The notes: generated by a model from the sequence alone, not told the origin. Shown: positions 7,584 through 16,164, counted from the stretch's first letter. The stretch is 64,000 nucleotides of DNA from Shewanella sp. GD04112 (GCF_029835735.1 NZ_JAOEAL010000001.1:1240001-1304000); one strand, 5' to 3'. Program-made: numbers and translations.

Positions 7584-8948
7584 TTAGCCTGCTTCGTGTG
7601 GGTTGCGGGTATCCTGACCTTGGGGCAGGTTACGCAGTAAAATGCCGTGGTTCAGATCAACCTCTTTCGGCACGGGCAAGTAAACGGTATGGCCCGAACC
7701 TAATCCCGCTTCAACCGATTCGGCTTTGCGGTTCTCGAGTTGTTCGATGGTCAAACTGATATTGCCCTGTGGCGTCATTAATTCAACACTATCACCGACA
7801 GAGAATTTGTTCTTCACTTCGATTTCGGCAAGGCCAGCCAGATTGCGTTTACCGGTTAATTCACCCACAAATTGTTGGGTATCGCTGACTGAGTAGCCAT
7901 AGTCGTAGTTTTGATATTCATCATGTACGTGGCGACGTAAGAAACCTTCGGTGTAGCCGCGGTGCGCTAAGCCTTCGAGTTGGTTCATCAAGCTGCGATC
8001 GAAGCTCTTGCCTGAGGCGGCATCGTCGATGGCCTGACGGTATAGCTGGGCGGTACGGGCCACATAGTAGAACGACTTAGTACGGCCTTCGATCTTCAGC
8101 GAGTCGATGCCCATTTTGGCCAAACGCTCAACGTGTTGAATTGCGCGCAGGTCCTTAGAGTTCATGATATAAGTGCCATGCTCATCTTCAAACGCTGGCA
8201 TATATTCGCCGGGACGATTGGCTTCTTGTAGCAGGAAGATTTGGTCGGTCGCAGGGCCCGCACCTAAGGTTGGCGTCTCGATTTGCACTGCATTTGGGGT
8301 GGCGATGATATCGCCAGAGTCAGTTTGCTGCGCTTCGTGCACATCGTATTTCCAGCGGCAGGCGTTTGTGCAAGTGCCTTGGTTTGGATCGCGCTTATTG
8401 ATATAACCTGATAGCAAACAACGGCCTGAGTAGGCCATACACAGGGCGCCGTGGACAAACACTTCTAACTCTATATCTGGGCAACGCTGACGGATTTCTT
8501 CGATTTCATCCAAGGACAATTCACGGGATAAAATCACCCGTTTAATGCCTTGGGTCTGCCAAAATTTGACCGATGCCCAGTTAATGGCGTTGGCTTGCAC
8601 CGATAAATGCACCACCTGCTCAGGGAAGGCCTCACGCACCATCATGATAAGGCCAGGGTCTGACATGATCAGCGCATCGGGCTTCATCGCCACCACGGGC
8701 TCCATATCTTTGATATAGGTTTTGAGCTTAGCGTTGTGGGGAGCAATGTTACTCACCACATAAAGCTTTTTACCCAGCGCATGGGCTTCTTCGATACCCG
8801 TGGCAAGGTTTTCCATCTTAAAGTCATTATTACGTACCCTTAGGCTGTATCTTGGCTGGCCGGCATACACGGCATCTGCACCATAGGCAAAAGCGTAACG
8901 CATGTTTTTCAGCGTCCCAGCGGGAGATAACAACTCAGGTTTAAACAT
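7584..8948 (-). CDS. trhP: TrhP (YegQ), tRNA uridine-34 5-hydroxylation protein, U32 family
   Basis: This 454-residue protein begins MFKPELLSPAGTLKNM, a U32 N-terminus. It has the U32 signature around residues 163-200: Cys170 (HGALCMAYSGRC), Cys177, Cys193 and Cys197 (GTCTNACRW), the likely iron-sulfur ligands. A C-terminal beta-barrel-like domain follows (about 375-445). E. coli TrhP makes 5-hydroxyuridine at the wobble base of tRNAs under prephenate-dependent, oxygen-independent conditions. The gene is first in an operon with the ferredoxin. It is the third U32 protein within 4.3 kb; its longer length and C-terminal domain separate it from UbiU and UbiV. Confidence 0.92.
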   Translation of the reverse strand: MFKPELLSPAGTLKNMRYAFAYGADAVYAGQPRYSLRVRNNDFKMENLATGIEEAHALGKKLYVVSNIAPHNAKLKTYIKDMEPVVAMKPDALIMSDPGLIMMVREAFPEQVVHLSVQANAINWASVKFWQTQGIKRVILSRELSLDEIEEIRQRCPDIELEVFVHGALCMAYSGRCLLSGYINKRDPNQGTCTNACRWKYDVHEAQQTDSGDIIATPNAVQIETPTLGAGPATDQIFLLQEANRPGEYMPAFEDEHGTYIMNSKDLRAIQHVERLAKMGIDSLKIEGRTKSFYYVARTAQLYRQAIDDAASGKSFDRSLMNQLEGLAHRGYTEGFLRRHVHDEYQNYDYGYSVSDTQQFVGELTGKRNLAGLAEIEVKNKFSVGDSVELMTPQGNISLTIEQLENRKAESVEAGLGSGHTVYLPVPKEVDLNHGILLRNLPQGQDTRNPHEAG

Positions 8949-9332
8949 AATGACTCTCGAATTGGTTGGTAGATGGAGGCGCAGTGCGCGGGGGCGGCAT
9001 TTTACACAATCAAAGTAGGGTTATGCAAATCACCTCGTCTAAGATTAGGTATAGTTCGCATTTTACGAATATACCTAGAAGCCTTATGATGGCGCTGGCT
9101 TTTGCATCGAAGTTGATGAGGGATTAATGGTATCTAACGTTGCTCATTTTTAGGTTTTTCAATCGACTATAACTTAAACGCTAACGGCTAAGCTAAGGGG
9201 GATTTGGATGATATTGATAACAGAGTCATACAAATAATTAACCTCTGTCGCTTTTTTCTACCCATCAAATGATAGCCAACTGGTATACTCCAATGACGAT
9301 AGATTTATGTTTGCAGATTGATGGGAGATAAG
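8949..9332. other. Divergent promoter region of trhP and the HDOD gene
   Basis: This 384-bp gap has no gene that I can support. It holds an imperfect 12-13-bp inverted repeat, TAGGTATAGTTCG (9046-9058) facing CGAATATACCTA (9066-9077), about 100 bp upstream of trhP, which could be an operator or a small hairpin. Both genes' promoters must lie here, but I cannot place -35/-10 pairs with confidence. Confidence 0.4.
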
Positions 9333-10172
9333 ATGTCTACTGAACATCTACTGTTAGTCGGATTACTTAAAAAATTAAAAGATGATGCCTTAGTATTGCC
9401 AACCTTGCCTGAAGTGGCCATGAGAGTGCAGGAAGTAGTGAGCCGCTCCGATGCGAGCCTAAAGCAAGTTGCTGATGTGATTGGCCAAGATGCCGCTATC
9501 TCGGCACGTATCATCAAAGTCGCTAATAGTGCGTTATATAGCCGAGGGATCCCCGCCGAAAGCATTAATAATGCGGTATCCCGTATTGGCTTGATTCAAA
9601 TTAAAAGTATTGCAACTTCTGTTGCCATGGAGCAGCTGTTTATTTCCACCAATGAAATGGTGTGGGAAGTGATGGATGAAGTATGGCGCACTTCTATCGA
9701 TGTGACTGCTGCCGCTTGCGCTATGTTGCAAATGTATAATAGACGTCACCCAGGTCAGCTCAACTTAGATACCTTAACACTGGCAGGTTTAGTCCATAAT
9801 ATCGGTGCATTACCGGTTTTGACCGAAGCCGAAGCCCATCCAGAGTTATTCACCAGTATTGATCAATTGCGCTCTTTAGTACGTAAAATGCAAGGTCCGC
9901 TTGGACGTGCGGTGTTAAAGAGTTGGGATTTTGCCCCTGAGGTGATGGAAGTGGTTGAGCGCTGGGCGGATTTACCTTATCTGCCTGACCATGTGACCTA
10001 CTTAGATTTTATTCGTGCCGCGGCATTTTATACCGGAGAATTACGTGCAGGCGCCGAACTTGAACAAAGGTTAGAGGTCTTTGCAAGTCGGGGATTACCC
10101 GTTTCGGCAAATGATTTAGCTAGTGATGAATTTATGGATAAATTCCATTCAATTAAAGAAAGTTACCAGTAG
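9333..10172 (+). CDS. HDOD domain protein
   Basis: The HDOD domain occupies most of the protein, from LPTLPEVAMRVQEVV through VIGQDAAISARIIKVANSA to LAGLVHNIGALPV. HDOD proteins resemble HD-domain hydrolases but lack the catalytic His-Asp pair: here VHNIG replaces HDIG. They act as signalling scaffolds rather than enzymes. I place the start at ATG 9333 (MSTEHLLLVG) because GGGAG lies at 9323-9327; an in-frame TTG/ATG pair just upstream (9318) has no such site. It precedes a GGDEF/EAL gene by 84 bp in the same direction, suggesting a shared role in motility or biofilm signalling. The protein is about 279 residues. Confidence 0.85.
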   Translation: MSTEHLLLVGLLKKLKDDALVLPTLPEVAMRVQEVVSRSDASLKQVADVIGQDAAISARIIKVANSALYSRGIPAESINNAVSRIGLIQIKSIATSVAMEQLFISTNEMVWEVMDEVWRTSIDVTAAACAMLQMYNRRHPGQLNLDTLTLAGLVHNIGALPVLTEAEAHPELFTSIDQLRSLVRKMQGPLGRAVLKSWDFAPEVMEVVERWADLPYLPDHVTYLDFIRAAAFYTGELRAGAELEQRLEVFASRGLPVSANDLASDEFMDKFHSIKESYQ

Positions 10173-10256
10173 TCGTTGGGCCAAAAGGGAAGCCAATCCT
10201 TGCTGAGTGATAAGTGGGATAGCGAGTAAGCTTACGCGGTAAATAGAGGCCTGAAT

Positions 10257-11783
10257 ATGGTTGTTTTAGGGGGTATAGGTATAGTACTTATTATCGTTTT
10301 GATAGCGGTGCTGTACCTTTTACAGACGAGATATAAAACCTTGCGTCAACAAAGGCAATTTTTGGCGCAATTATGCCCTCAGCTCGAACAGCAAAAAAGC
10401 GATCGTCGCCCCCTTAATATTCCCATTGTGCCGCAGGAGTTTGCGCCGCTGTACCATTCCTTAAATGAGATGCTTGCTGCACTACCAGCGGGCATGGGTA
10501 AGGATAAACTCACAGGTTTAAATAATCGTGTTGGGCTTAAACGCGCGCTTGCTTCATTAATGTCGATTACCCAAGGAACCTTGGTACTGATTGATATCTA
10601 TCGTTTTCGGTATGTAAATGATCTATTTGGCTTTGTGTTTGGGGATATTCTGCTTAAACAATTTGCGGATAGATTAACCAGCTTGAGCTTAAAGCCTAAA
10701 TTGATTGCGCGTCTAAACGGCGATGAGTTTTTTCTCTACTACGAGCAAAGTTTGTCGCAGGAGCAATTGCTGCACTTACGTGGTCGTTTGCAGGTGCCAT
10801 TTAAAATTAATGATACGCCAGTAAGTGTGCGTTTGCAGATTGGTTGTGTGCAGTTAGCTAAGCATCATACTGATGTGAGCAATATGCTTAGAAGACTCGA
10901 CTTGGCATTGAAAAAAGCAAGAACAACCCGAATTGCGATTGCCTGTTACAGTGAGAATGACGATATCCGCCAATTGCGAGAGCTTAAAATTATCGACAGT
11001 CTTCCCAGTAGCTTGCAGCGCAATCATCTATATATGGTGTATCAACCTAAGTTGGACGTGCAAACCGGAGTCTGTACCCAAGTCGAGGCGCTGATCCGTT
11101 GGGAGCATGAAGAATTAGGCTTTATCTCACCGGGTGAATTTATACCGCTTGCTGAATGTGCGGGAATGATAGATTTAGTTAGCCATTGGGCGTTAGAGCA
11201 GGTGTTGCAGCAGCAAGTTAAATGGCGTGCTGCCGGAATGTATGTTTGTGTGGCATTAAACTTGTCAACTCGGGATCTGGATAGTGATACCTTACCGCAG
11301 GATATTGCCGCCCGTCTCGAGCATTATAAATTACCACCAGAATGCTTAATGATTGAAATCACTGAAAGCACCCTGATGGCCGATTTAAATAAGGCCGTGG
11401 ATACCCTAGAGAAAATCCGCCGTTTGGGGATTAAATTGGCAATCGATGATTTTGGTACTGGCCATTCATCGCTGGCGTATTTAAAGCATTTACCCGCCAA
11501 TGAAGTCAAAATTGATAAAGCCTTTCTTCGGGATCTTGAGCCGAACCAACCTTCAGAATATATCCTTGAGGCCAGCATTAATATTGCGAAAAAGCTCGGT
11601 TATGAGGTGACGGTCGAAGGGGTTGAGAGCCTTAATATCCACGATATGTTAGTGAAGATGGGCGTCGACCGTATTCAAGGGATTTTTTATGCTAAGCCAA
11701 TGCGGGCCGCTGAGCTTGAAATGAACTGGAGCCAGCTAAGACCCAGACCCGAAATGCTCTGCGTTAATGGTTCACATCCTTAG
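10257..11783 (+). CDS. Membrane-anchored GGDEF (altered)-EAL protein, likely c-di-GMP phosphodiesterase
   Basis: One N-terminal membrane helix (residues 5-25) is followed by a short linker, a GGDEF-type domain (about 80-225) and an EAL domain (about 240-495). The cyclase signature reads RLNGDEFF, so the first Gly is Asn and cyclase activity is doubtful. The EAL domain keeps the key elements: VEALIRW, LNLSTRDL, IEITEST, IDDFGTGHSS, KIDKAF and VEGVES. It should therefore hydrolyse c-di-GMP, perhaps with the GGDEF part as a GTP sensor; that last point is inference from related proteins. No recognisable sensory domain lies between the helix and GGDEF. It follows the HDOD gene and may be co-transcribed. 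Confidence 0.88.
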   Translation: MVVLGGIGIVLIIVLIAVLYLLQTRYKTLRQQRQFLAQLCPQLEQQKSDRRPLNIPIVPQEFAPLYHSLNEMLAALPAGMGKDKLTGLNNRVGLKRALASLMSITQGTLVLIDIYRFRYVNDLFGFVFGDILLKQFADRLTSLSLKPKLIARLNGDEFFLYYEQSLSQEQLLHLRGRLQVPFKINDTPVSVRLQIGCVQLAKHHTDVSNMLRRLDLALKKARTTRIAIACYSENDDIRQLRELKIIDSLPSSLQRNHLYMVYQPKLDVQTGVCTQVEALIRWEHEELGFISPGEFIPLAECAGMIDLVSHWALEQVLQQQVKWRAAGMYVCVALNLSTRDLDSDTLPQDIAARLEHYKLPPECLMIEITESTLMADLNKAVDTLEKIRRLGIKLAIDDFGTGHSSLAYLKHLPANEVKIDKAFLRDLEPNQPSEYILEASINIAKKLGYEVTVEGVESLNIHDMLVKMGVDRIQGIFYAKPMRAAELEMNWSQLRPRPEMLCVNGSHP

Positions 11784-11829
11784 ACTAAGCTTTACATCCC
11801 TTGGCTTAGCTTCACATCCCTAGGCTTAA
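11770..11829. repeat. Three tandem ~20-bp repeats across two convergent gene ends
   Basis: Three imperfect copies of about 20 bp (GTTCACATCC..., CTTTACATCCC..., CTTCACATCCC..., each ending near CTAAG/CTTAG/CTTAA) run 11770-11789, 11790-11809 and 11810-11829. The first copy contains the stop of the EAL gene and the third the stop of the minus-strand thioesterase gene, so replication slippage here would add spacer without touching either protein. Confidence 0.7.
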
Positions 11830-12225
11830 TTGGGCGATTAAGTCGGCGGGCATGGGCGCAAGTTGGCGGGCCTGATTCATACACACCATTTCAATGGTGG
11901 CGGTGACAGCCGGTTTTTTACCGTTCGGGCGCCAAATTTCCTGATGCCAGACGGTGCGATATTTACTCTCAAAGTAGAACTTAGTGCGGATATCGATGAT
12001 ATCGGCAAACTCCACCCCTTCGTGGCACAACATGTCGCTGCGATACACCGCAAAACCCAATTGCTGCTGTTGCCAGAGGTCGCGTAAGCACTCGGCACCA
12101 ATCACATGCTCACGGGCGCGCTCGAAGTATTTCAAAAAGTTCGGGTGATACACCACGCCAGAAAAATCGGTATCTTCATAGTAAATTTGCACAGGGAAAG
12201 AATAACTTGGGCTAAATTGCGGCAT
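11812..12225 (-). CDS. YbgC/4HBT-family acyl-CoA thioesterase
   Basis: This 137-residue hot-dog-fold protein carries the 4HBT signature YYEDTDFSGVVYHPNFL with the catalytic Asp, followed by the conserved ERAREH. Members hydrolyse acyl-CoA or acyl-ACP thioesters in the cytoplasm. The family member in the tol-pal cluster is YbgC, but here no tol-pal gene is nearby, so this is a paralogue and its substrate is not known from context. It stands alone on the minus strand, convergent with the EAL gene. Confidence 0.85.
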   Translation of the reverse strand: MPQFSPSYSFPVQIYYEDTDFSGVVYHPNFLKYFERAREHVIGAECLRDLWQQQQLGFAVYRSDMLCHEGVEFADIIDIRTKFYFESKYRTVWHQEIWRPNGKKPAVTATIEMVCMNQARQLAPMPADLIAQLSLGM

Positions 12226-12345
12226 GGCGTTTTCGATATGAAGTATTTGGGTTGAGCGCAGTCTAGCGGTTTATCGGGCTGAACAAAACCCAAAGTGTGG
12301 GTAAATTAGGTGGTTAGGATTGAGAAAACTTAGGGGACACAAAGT

Positions 12346-12381
12346 AAAAAGCCATATTCGCCGAAACGAATATGGCTTTTT
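12346..12381 (-). terminator. Terminator downstream of the second purA
   Basis: A 15-bp perfect stem (AAAAAGCCATATTCG 12346-12360 with its complement at 12367-12381) has a 6-nt loop. T runs are available in both directions; its position 32 bp past the purA stop assigns it to that gene. Confidence 0.85.
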
Positions 12382-12412
12382 TGTAGGGTAATCGGTGGCT
12401 AAAGCCTAGCGC

Positions 12413-13669
12413 TTAGCGAATGATCATCTGGTCGCGTTCAGGTCCCACAGACACCATGCTCACACGCACACCCATTAAGGCTTCGATGCGTTCAACATAA
12501 TGTTGCGCCGCCTTTGGCAGGCTTTCGAAGGTGCGACAGCCAGTGATGTCTTCGCTCCAGCTTTCCATTTGCTCGTACACTGGGCTTAATGCCGCAGTCT
12601 GTGGCCAAATGGGGTTTTCAGTGTGCTCGCCTTCGTAGGCAACACAAATCTTAAGATCTTTCATGCCAGTCAGGCAGTCAATCTTGGTCAGGGCGATTTC
12701 AGTCGCTGCTTGCAGTTCAACACCGTTACGTGTTGCAACCGCATCGAAGTAACCCATATCACGTGGACGACCCGTAGTTGCACCAAACTCGTTGGCGTTT
12801 TTACGGAAATCATCCTGCTCTTCCATCGCAGTCACTAAGGTGCCAGTACCGACAGATGAGCTGAAGGCTTTCGCTACCGCAATCACACGCTCTGGGCGCA
12901 GAGCCGGTAAACCACTACCCAGACCTGCGAAAGCCGCCGTCACGTTAGAAGAGGTAGTGTAAGGATACTCACCGTAAATCAAGTCACGACCCGCGCCTAA
13001 TTGCGCTTCAAATAACAAGTTAGCATCTTGTTTTTGTAAGGCTTTTAATGGCTCTGTGACGTTGCAAATAAATGGACGCCATGGGGCGGTCACATCCAAT
13101 AACCATTGGGTCATTTCGGCGGCCGTTTGGCTAAAGTCACAGCTTGGGTACAATGCTTTTAACTGGGGCAGTTTCCAGTCGAGCATAAATTGAATGCGTT
13201 CTTGCAGCACTTCGGGTTGGTTTAACCAGCCAACCAGAATACCTTTCTTCATTACGCGGTCGCCATAGGCTGGGGCAATCCCTTGACGGGTTGAACCATA
13301 GGCCAGATCGCCTAAACGTTGTTCTTCTAAGGTATCTTCGAGTGCATGGATAGGTAAGCACAGGGTCGCACGGTCAGAAATGCACAGTTTAACTTCAATG
13401 CCAGCCGCTTCGACTTCGGCGATTTCAACACTGAGTTTTTCAGGGCTGATCACCATGCCAGGGCCAAGTACTGCAACGCAGTTTGGATTGAAAATACCGC
13501 TAGGTAATTGGTGTAATTTAAAGGTGCCAAAGTCGTTAACGACCGTATGACCTGCGTTGTTACCGCCTTGGAAGCGGACACTCGCTGCAGCATCTGCGGC
13601 TAAATAATCTACGATTCGGCCTTTGCCTTCATCACCCCAATTTGCACCAACAACTACGATAGACGGCAT
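12413..13669 (-). CDS. purA2: Divergent adenylosuccinate synthetase paralogue (PurA2)
   Basis: Adenylosuccinate synthetase joins IMP and aspartate using GTP, the first step from IMP to AMP. The P-loop-like start WGDEGKGR with its catalytic Asp and the AGHT motif with the catalytic His are both present, as are YTTSSN and NEFGATTGR. Several conserved motifs of the usual enzyme are changed: STRQGIAPAY for the TTGRGIGPAY type, EAQLGAG for EGAQG, and RPRDMGY for RRRRTGW. At 418 residues it is about 14 shorter than E. coli PurA. It is not next to hflC or nsrR, the usual purA neighbours, and it faces a LysR gene. I infer a second, specialised PurA; normal catalysis is likely but not proven. Confidence 0.82.
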   Translation of the reverse strand: MPSIVVVGANWGDEGKGRIVDYLAADAAASVRFQGGNNAGHTVVNDFGTFKLHQLPSGIFNPNCVAVLGPGMVISPEKLSVEIAEVEAAGIEVKLCISDRATLCLPIHALEDTLEEQRLGDLAYGSTRQGIAPAYGDRVMKKGILVGWLNQPEVLQERIQFMLDWKLPQLKALYPSCDFSQTAAEMTQWLLDVTAPWRPFICNVTEPLKALQKQDANLLFEAQLGAGRDLIYGEYPYTTSSNVTAAFAGLGSGLPALRPERVIAVAKAFSSSVGTGTLVTAMEEQDDFRKNANEFGATTGRPRDMGYFDAVATRNGVELQAATEIALTKIDCLTGMKDLKICVAYEGEHTENPIWPQTAALSPVYEQMESWSEDITGCRTFESLPKAAQHYVERIEALMGVRVSMVSVGPERDQMIIR

Positions 13670-13738
13670 AACATCATCTCCACAGGAATTAAGCGATTAT
13701 GCTAGACCTGCTTAATGAATAAGAGAAATTAATTATAG

Positions 13739-13753
13739 TTATCGTCGTGATAA
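13739..13753. promoter_or_regulatory. Candidate LysR operator (T-N11-A palindrome)
   Basis: TTATCGTCGTGATAA is a palindrome TTATC-N5-GATAA containing a T-N11-A core, the form expected of LysR-type binding sites. It lies in the 135-bp divergent gap between purA2 and the LysR gene, 70 bp before the purA2 start. Confidence 0.45.
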
Positions 13754-13804
13754 GGAAATCATATATCATAGGGTGAGCTGAATTGATGGATGGAGATGAA
13801 TGCG

Positions 13805-14698
13805 ATGCTCGAACTTCATTGGTTAAAGACCTTCGTGACCTTAGCCGAGTGTAAGCACTTCGGAAAGGCGGCAGCGGCGCTGCATATGACGCAGCCCAAT
13901 GTCAGCTTGCATATCAAACAACTGGAGCAGAATACTCGAGTTAAGTTGATTGAGCGCAATCCGTTTAGGCTAACTCAGGCGGGGTTTCGTTTGCTCGAGA
14001 GCAGCCAGAAGACCTTGATGGAACTGCAAGTGTGTCAGGCGGATCTCAATGCCATCAACGATCTCAGTCAAGGCACCTTGACCATAGCGGCCAGCGATAT
14101 CATTTCGCGTTTGCTGCTTATTCAGCCATTTCAGTTATTTAAAGCGGAATTCCCCGGGATTGATTTTTCCCTGCTTAATACCACGTCTTCCCAAGCCTCA
14201 GAATTGGTGACTAATGCCGAGGCGGATTTAGGCTTTGTGATCGCGCAAAAGGAGAGTCAGCCGCTGCATTTTACCGAGTTACAGCAAATCAAATGGTGTG
14301 CCTTTGGGGATAATTTGCAGCTGTGGCAGCAAAGCCAAGCCAGCCATGATATGCCCCATGCGGAGCGGCCGACTTTGATTCTGCTCGGCCATGATACTCG
14401 TACCCGCGAGTTGCTCGATCCCGCATTACCGACCTTAAATTTACCCCGTTATCGGATCATGGAAGTCGGCAGTGTGGATGCGCAAATCGATTGGGCCGAG
14501 GCGGGCTTTGGGGTGGCAATTGTGCCTGAGTTTTCGATTTACACTAAGACGCACTTAAAGAGTAAAGTCACGCCATTGCCGCAGTTTCCGAGCACCAGTT
14601 TGGGTTACATCGTGCGGCAGAATCAGATCCTCTCGAAAGCGATTAAGCAGCTGCTACATTGGGTGAACCAAGAGATTATCCGTACTCAAGGCAGCTAA
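13805..14698 (+). CDS. LysR-family transcriptional regulator, divergent from purA2
   Basis: The N-terminal winged helix-turn-helix covers residues 1-60 (LELHWLKTFVTLAECKHF; AAAALHMTQPNVSLHIKQLE split by the turn), followed by a periplasmic-binding-type effector domain. I prefer the ATG at 13805 (MLELHWLKTF) because GGAG at 13792-13795 is nine bases upstream; ATGs at 13790 and 13796 would start too close to it. The divergent arrangement with purA2 suggests that it controls that gene and itself; the inducer is unknown. The protein is 297 residues from this start, normal for the family. Confidence 0.88.
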   Translation: MLELHWLKTFVTLAECKHFGKAAAALHMTQPNVSLHIKQLEQNTRVKLIERNPFRLTQAGFRLLESSQKTLMELQVCQADLNAINDLSQGTLTIAASDIISRLLLIQPFQLFKAEFPGIDFSLLNTTSSQASELVTNAEADLGFVIAQKESQPLHFTELQQIKWCAFGDNLQLWQQSQASHDMPHAERPTLILLGHDTRTRELLDPALPTLNLPRYRIMEVGSVDAQIDWAEAGFGVAIVPEFSIYTKTHLKSKVTPLPQFPSTSLGYIVRQNQILSKAIKQLLHWVNQEIIRTQGS

Positions 14699-14713
14699 TG
14701 GCGGTTTGAAAGG

Positions 14714-15532
14714 TTACTTAGTGCTAAGCAGTTGTTGATACTGTCCATTGGCTTTTAACTGGGTTAAGCCCAGATCCAGCTCTTTAGCGAGTTGTGCGGC
14801 TTTGGGGTTTTGCTTCGAAAAGGCCAGATAAATCTCGCTGCTGTGGTTATTAAAGGCGGGGATCACATCGTCACTGACGCCCATTTTTTGCAGGTTTTCC
14901 TGCGCGACTAAGTCGAACATGACCGCTGCATCGACTCGGCCAATCATCAACAGATTAATCAGTTGCTGTTGGTTGGCGACCGTGATGACATTCAGTTGGC
15001 GCTGTTTCACCAGTTCGGGAAACTCATCGCCATACTCATAACTTTTTATGACCCCGACTATGCTGCCTTTGGGAATTTCCCATTTATTGGCGGCGATGAG
15101 CGGGCGTTGTTTACGTTGATAAAAAGAGGCTTTCGCCACAAATAGCGGCGTGTTACCAAACACAAAACGTTGCTCGGTACTCGCCTCGCGGGTCACGTTA
15201 AAGACTCCATCGACGGCACCTTTTTCGGCCATCATAAGGGCGCGGCTATAGGGCACGACTAGGCTGTTGACTTCCACTTGAGATTGTTTGAATGCCGCCG
15301 CGATAAGGCGATGGGAGATCCCTTGGCCAAACTGATTGGCAAACGGTGGCCAGCTGTCTTCGGCGGCTAAGGTGATGCTATGGCCTGCGGCTTGTGGGCT
15401 ACTTTGGCTTTCTTGGGCAAAGGAGGAGTGGCTTGTGGCAGAGAATAAAAATAAGCAAGCCGCAGTCAACAACGTCAGCGGGTTATTTATTACACGCTGA
15501 AATTCATTCCTTGTTGGGCTGCAAACACGCAT
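14714..15532 (-). CDS. Periplasmic solute-binding protein, family 3 (amino-acid type)
   Basis: This 272-residue protein has a signal peptide with a hydrophobic stretch at about residues 18-34 ending near SSFAQ, followed by a type II periplasmic-binding fold of the SBP_bac_3 family. Recognisable pieces are EDSWPPF at the start of the mature domain and DGVFNVTREAS. No ABC permease or ATPase is adjacent, as for many orphan family-3 binding proteins in Shewanella, so it may act as a sensor or scavenger rather than a transporter part. The ATG at 15532 is preceded by GGAAATAAG. The ligand cannot be told from the sequence. Confidence 0.82.
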   Translation of the reverse strand: MRVCSPTRNEFQRVINNPLTLLTAACLFLFSATSHSSFAQESQSSPQAAGHSITLAAEDSWPPFANQFGQGISHRLIAAAFKQSQVEVNSLVVPYSRALMMAEKGAVDGVFNVTREASTEQRFVFGNTPLFVAKASFYQRKQRPLIAANKWEIPKGSIVGVIKSYEYGDEFPELVKQRQLNVITVANQQQLINLLMIGRVDAAVMFDLVAQENLQKMGVSDDVIPAFNNHSSEIYLAFSKQNPKAAQLAKELDLGLTQLKANGQYQQLLSTK

Positions 15533-15735
15533 CTTATTTCCGTATCATCCTATTCCTAATCGGAAATTTATATCATAAGTGCCTATAACGAACCTAATGA
15601 TTTTGCGATTTGTGATGTGGCCGAGATTGTTTATGACAAAACGAGTTAGGCCATAAAACTGTGATCTTAAGTTGTGACTTTTGGTTTTTTAATTATTAGA
15701 ATAATCTGATTGAAAAAAAACTAATGGAGTAAGTC

Positions 15736-16164
15736 ATGGCGGATAAAGTCGTTGAAGTCACCACACATATGGGAAGCGGTTGGAAGGTTACGGCGCAGGT
15801 ACGTGAGCATTTGCTGATTATCGATCAACCCAGCGCGACCAATGAAGGCGCTAATCCCTTAGAGACCTTTTTATTTTCGCTCGGAGGCTGTATTTCGGCG
15901 ATTGCTAAGATGGTTGCGCGTGAGCGAAATATCACCATTCACCAGTTCGATGTGCATGTCAGAGCCGTGATGAATTCGGCTGGATTACTAGGCCAGCCTT
16001 CGGATGATCCTGTGGGATTTAAAGAAATTGCCATCAATGCCAGCATTGATGCTGATTTAACCGATGCACAAAAGAGTGAGTTTTTAGATACTGTGTGTAA
16101 CCGTTGTCCTGTCCACGACAATCTGCTGCGCCCAAGCTTAGTCACTCACCAAGTTCAGCACTAA
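15736..16164 (+). CDS. OsmC-family protein
   Basis: This 142-residue protein is of the OsmC/Ohr superfamily. The first redox-type cysteine is in the GGC motif (Cys52, LGGCISAIAK). The second region is VCNRCPVHDN with Cys121 and Cys124, close to the CPV/CPI element typical of the YhfA-like branch. OsmC-type proteins reduce organic hydroperoxides through paired cysteines; in the YhfA branch the substrate is less clear. A GGAG sits at binding distance before the ATG. The gene is monocistronic with a strong terminator 34 bp after the stop. Confidence 0.85.
   Translation: MADKVVEVTTHMGSGWKVTAQVREHLLIIDQPSATNEGANPLETFLFSLGGCISAIAKMVARERNITIHQFDVHVRAVMNSAGLLGQPSDDPVGFKEIAINASIDADLTDAQKSEFLDTVCNRCPVHDNLLRPSLVTHQVQH

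Noticed and set aside
11770..11829. CRISPR-like array
   Set aside because: The three repeats are contiguous and imperfect with no spacers, so they are a tandem repeat, not a CRISPR.
12413..13669. PurZ-type (2-aminoadenylosuccinate) synthetase of Z-genome phages
   Set aside because: The catalytic Asp in WGDEGKG and the AGHT His are kept and the length is that of cellular PurA, while PurZ proteins change the Asp position and are shorter; no phage genes are nearby.
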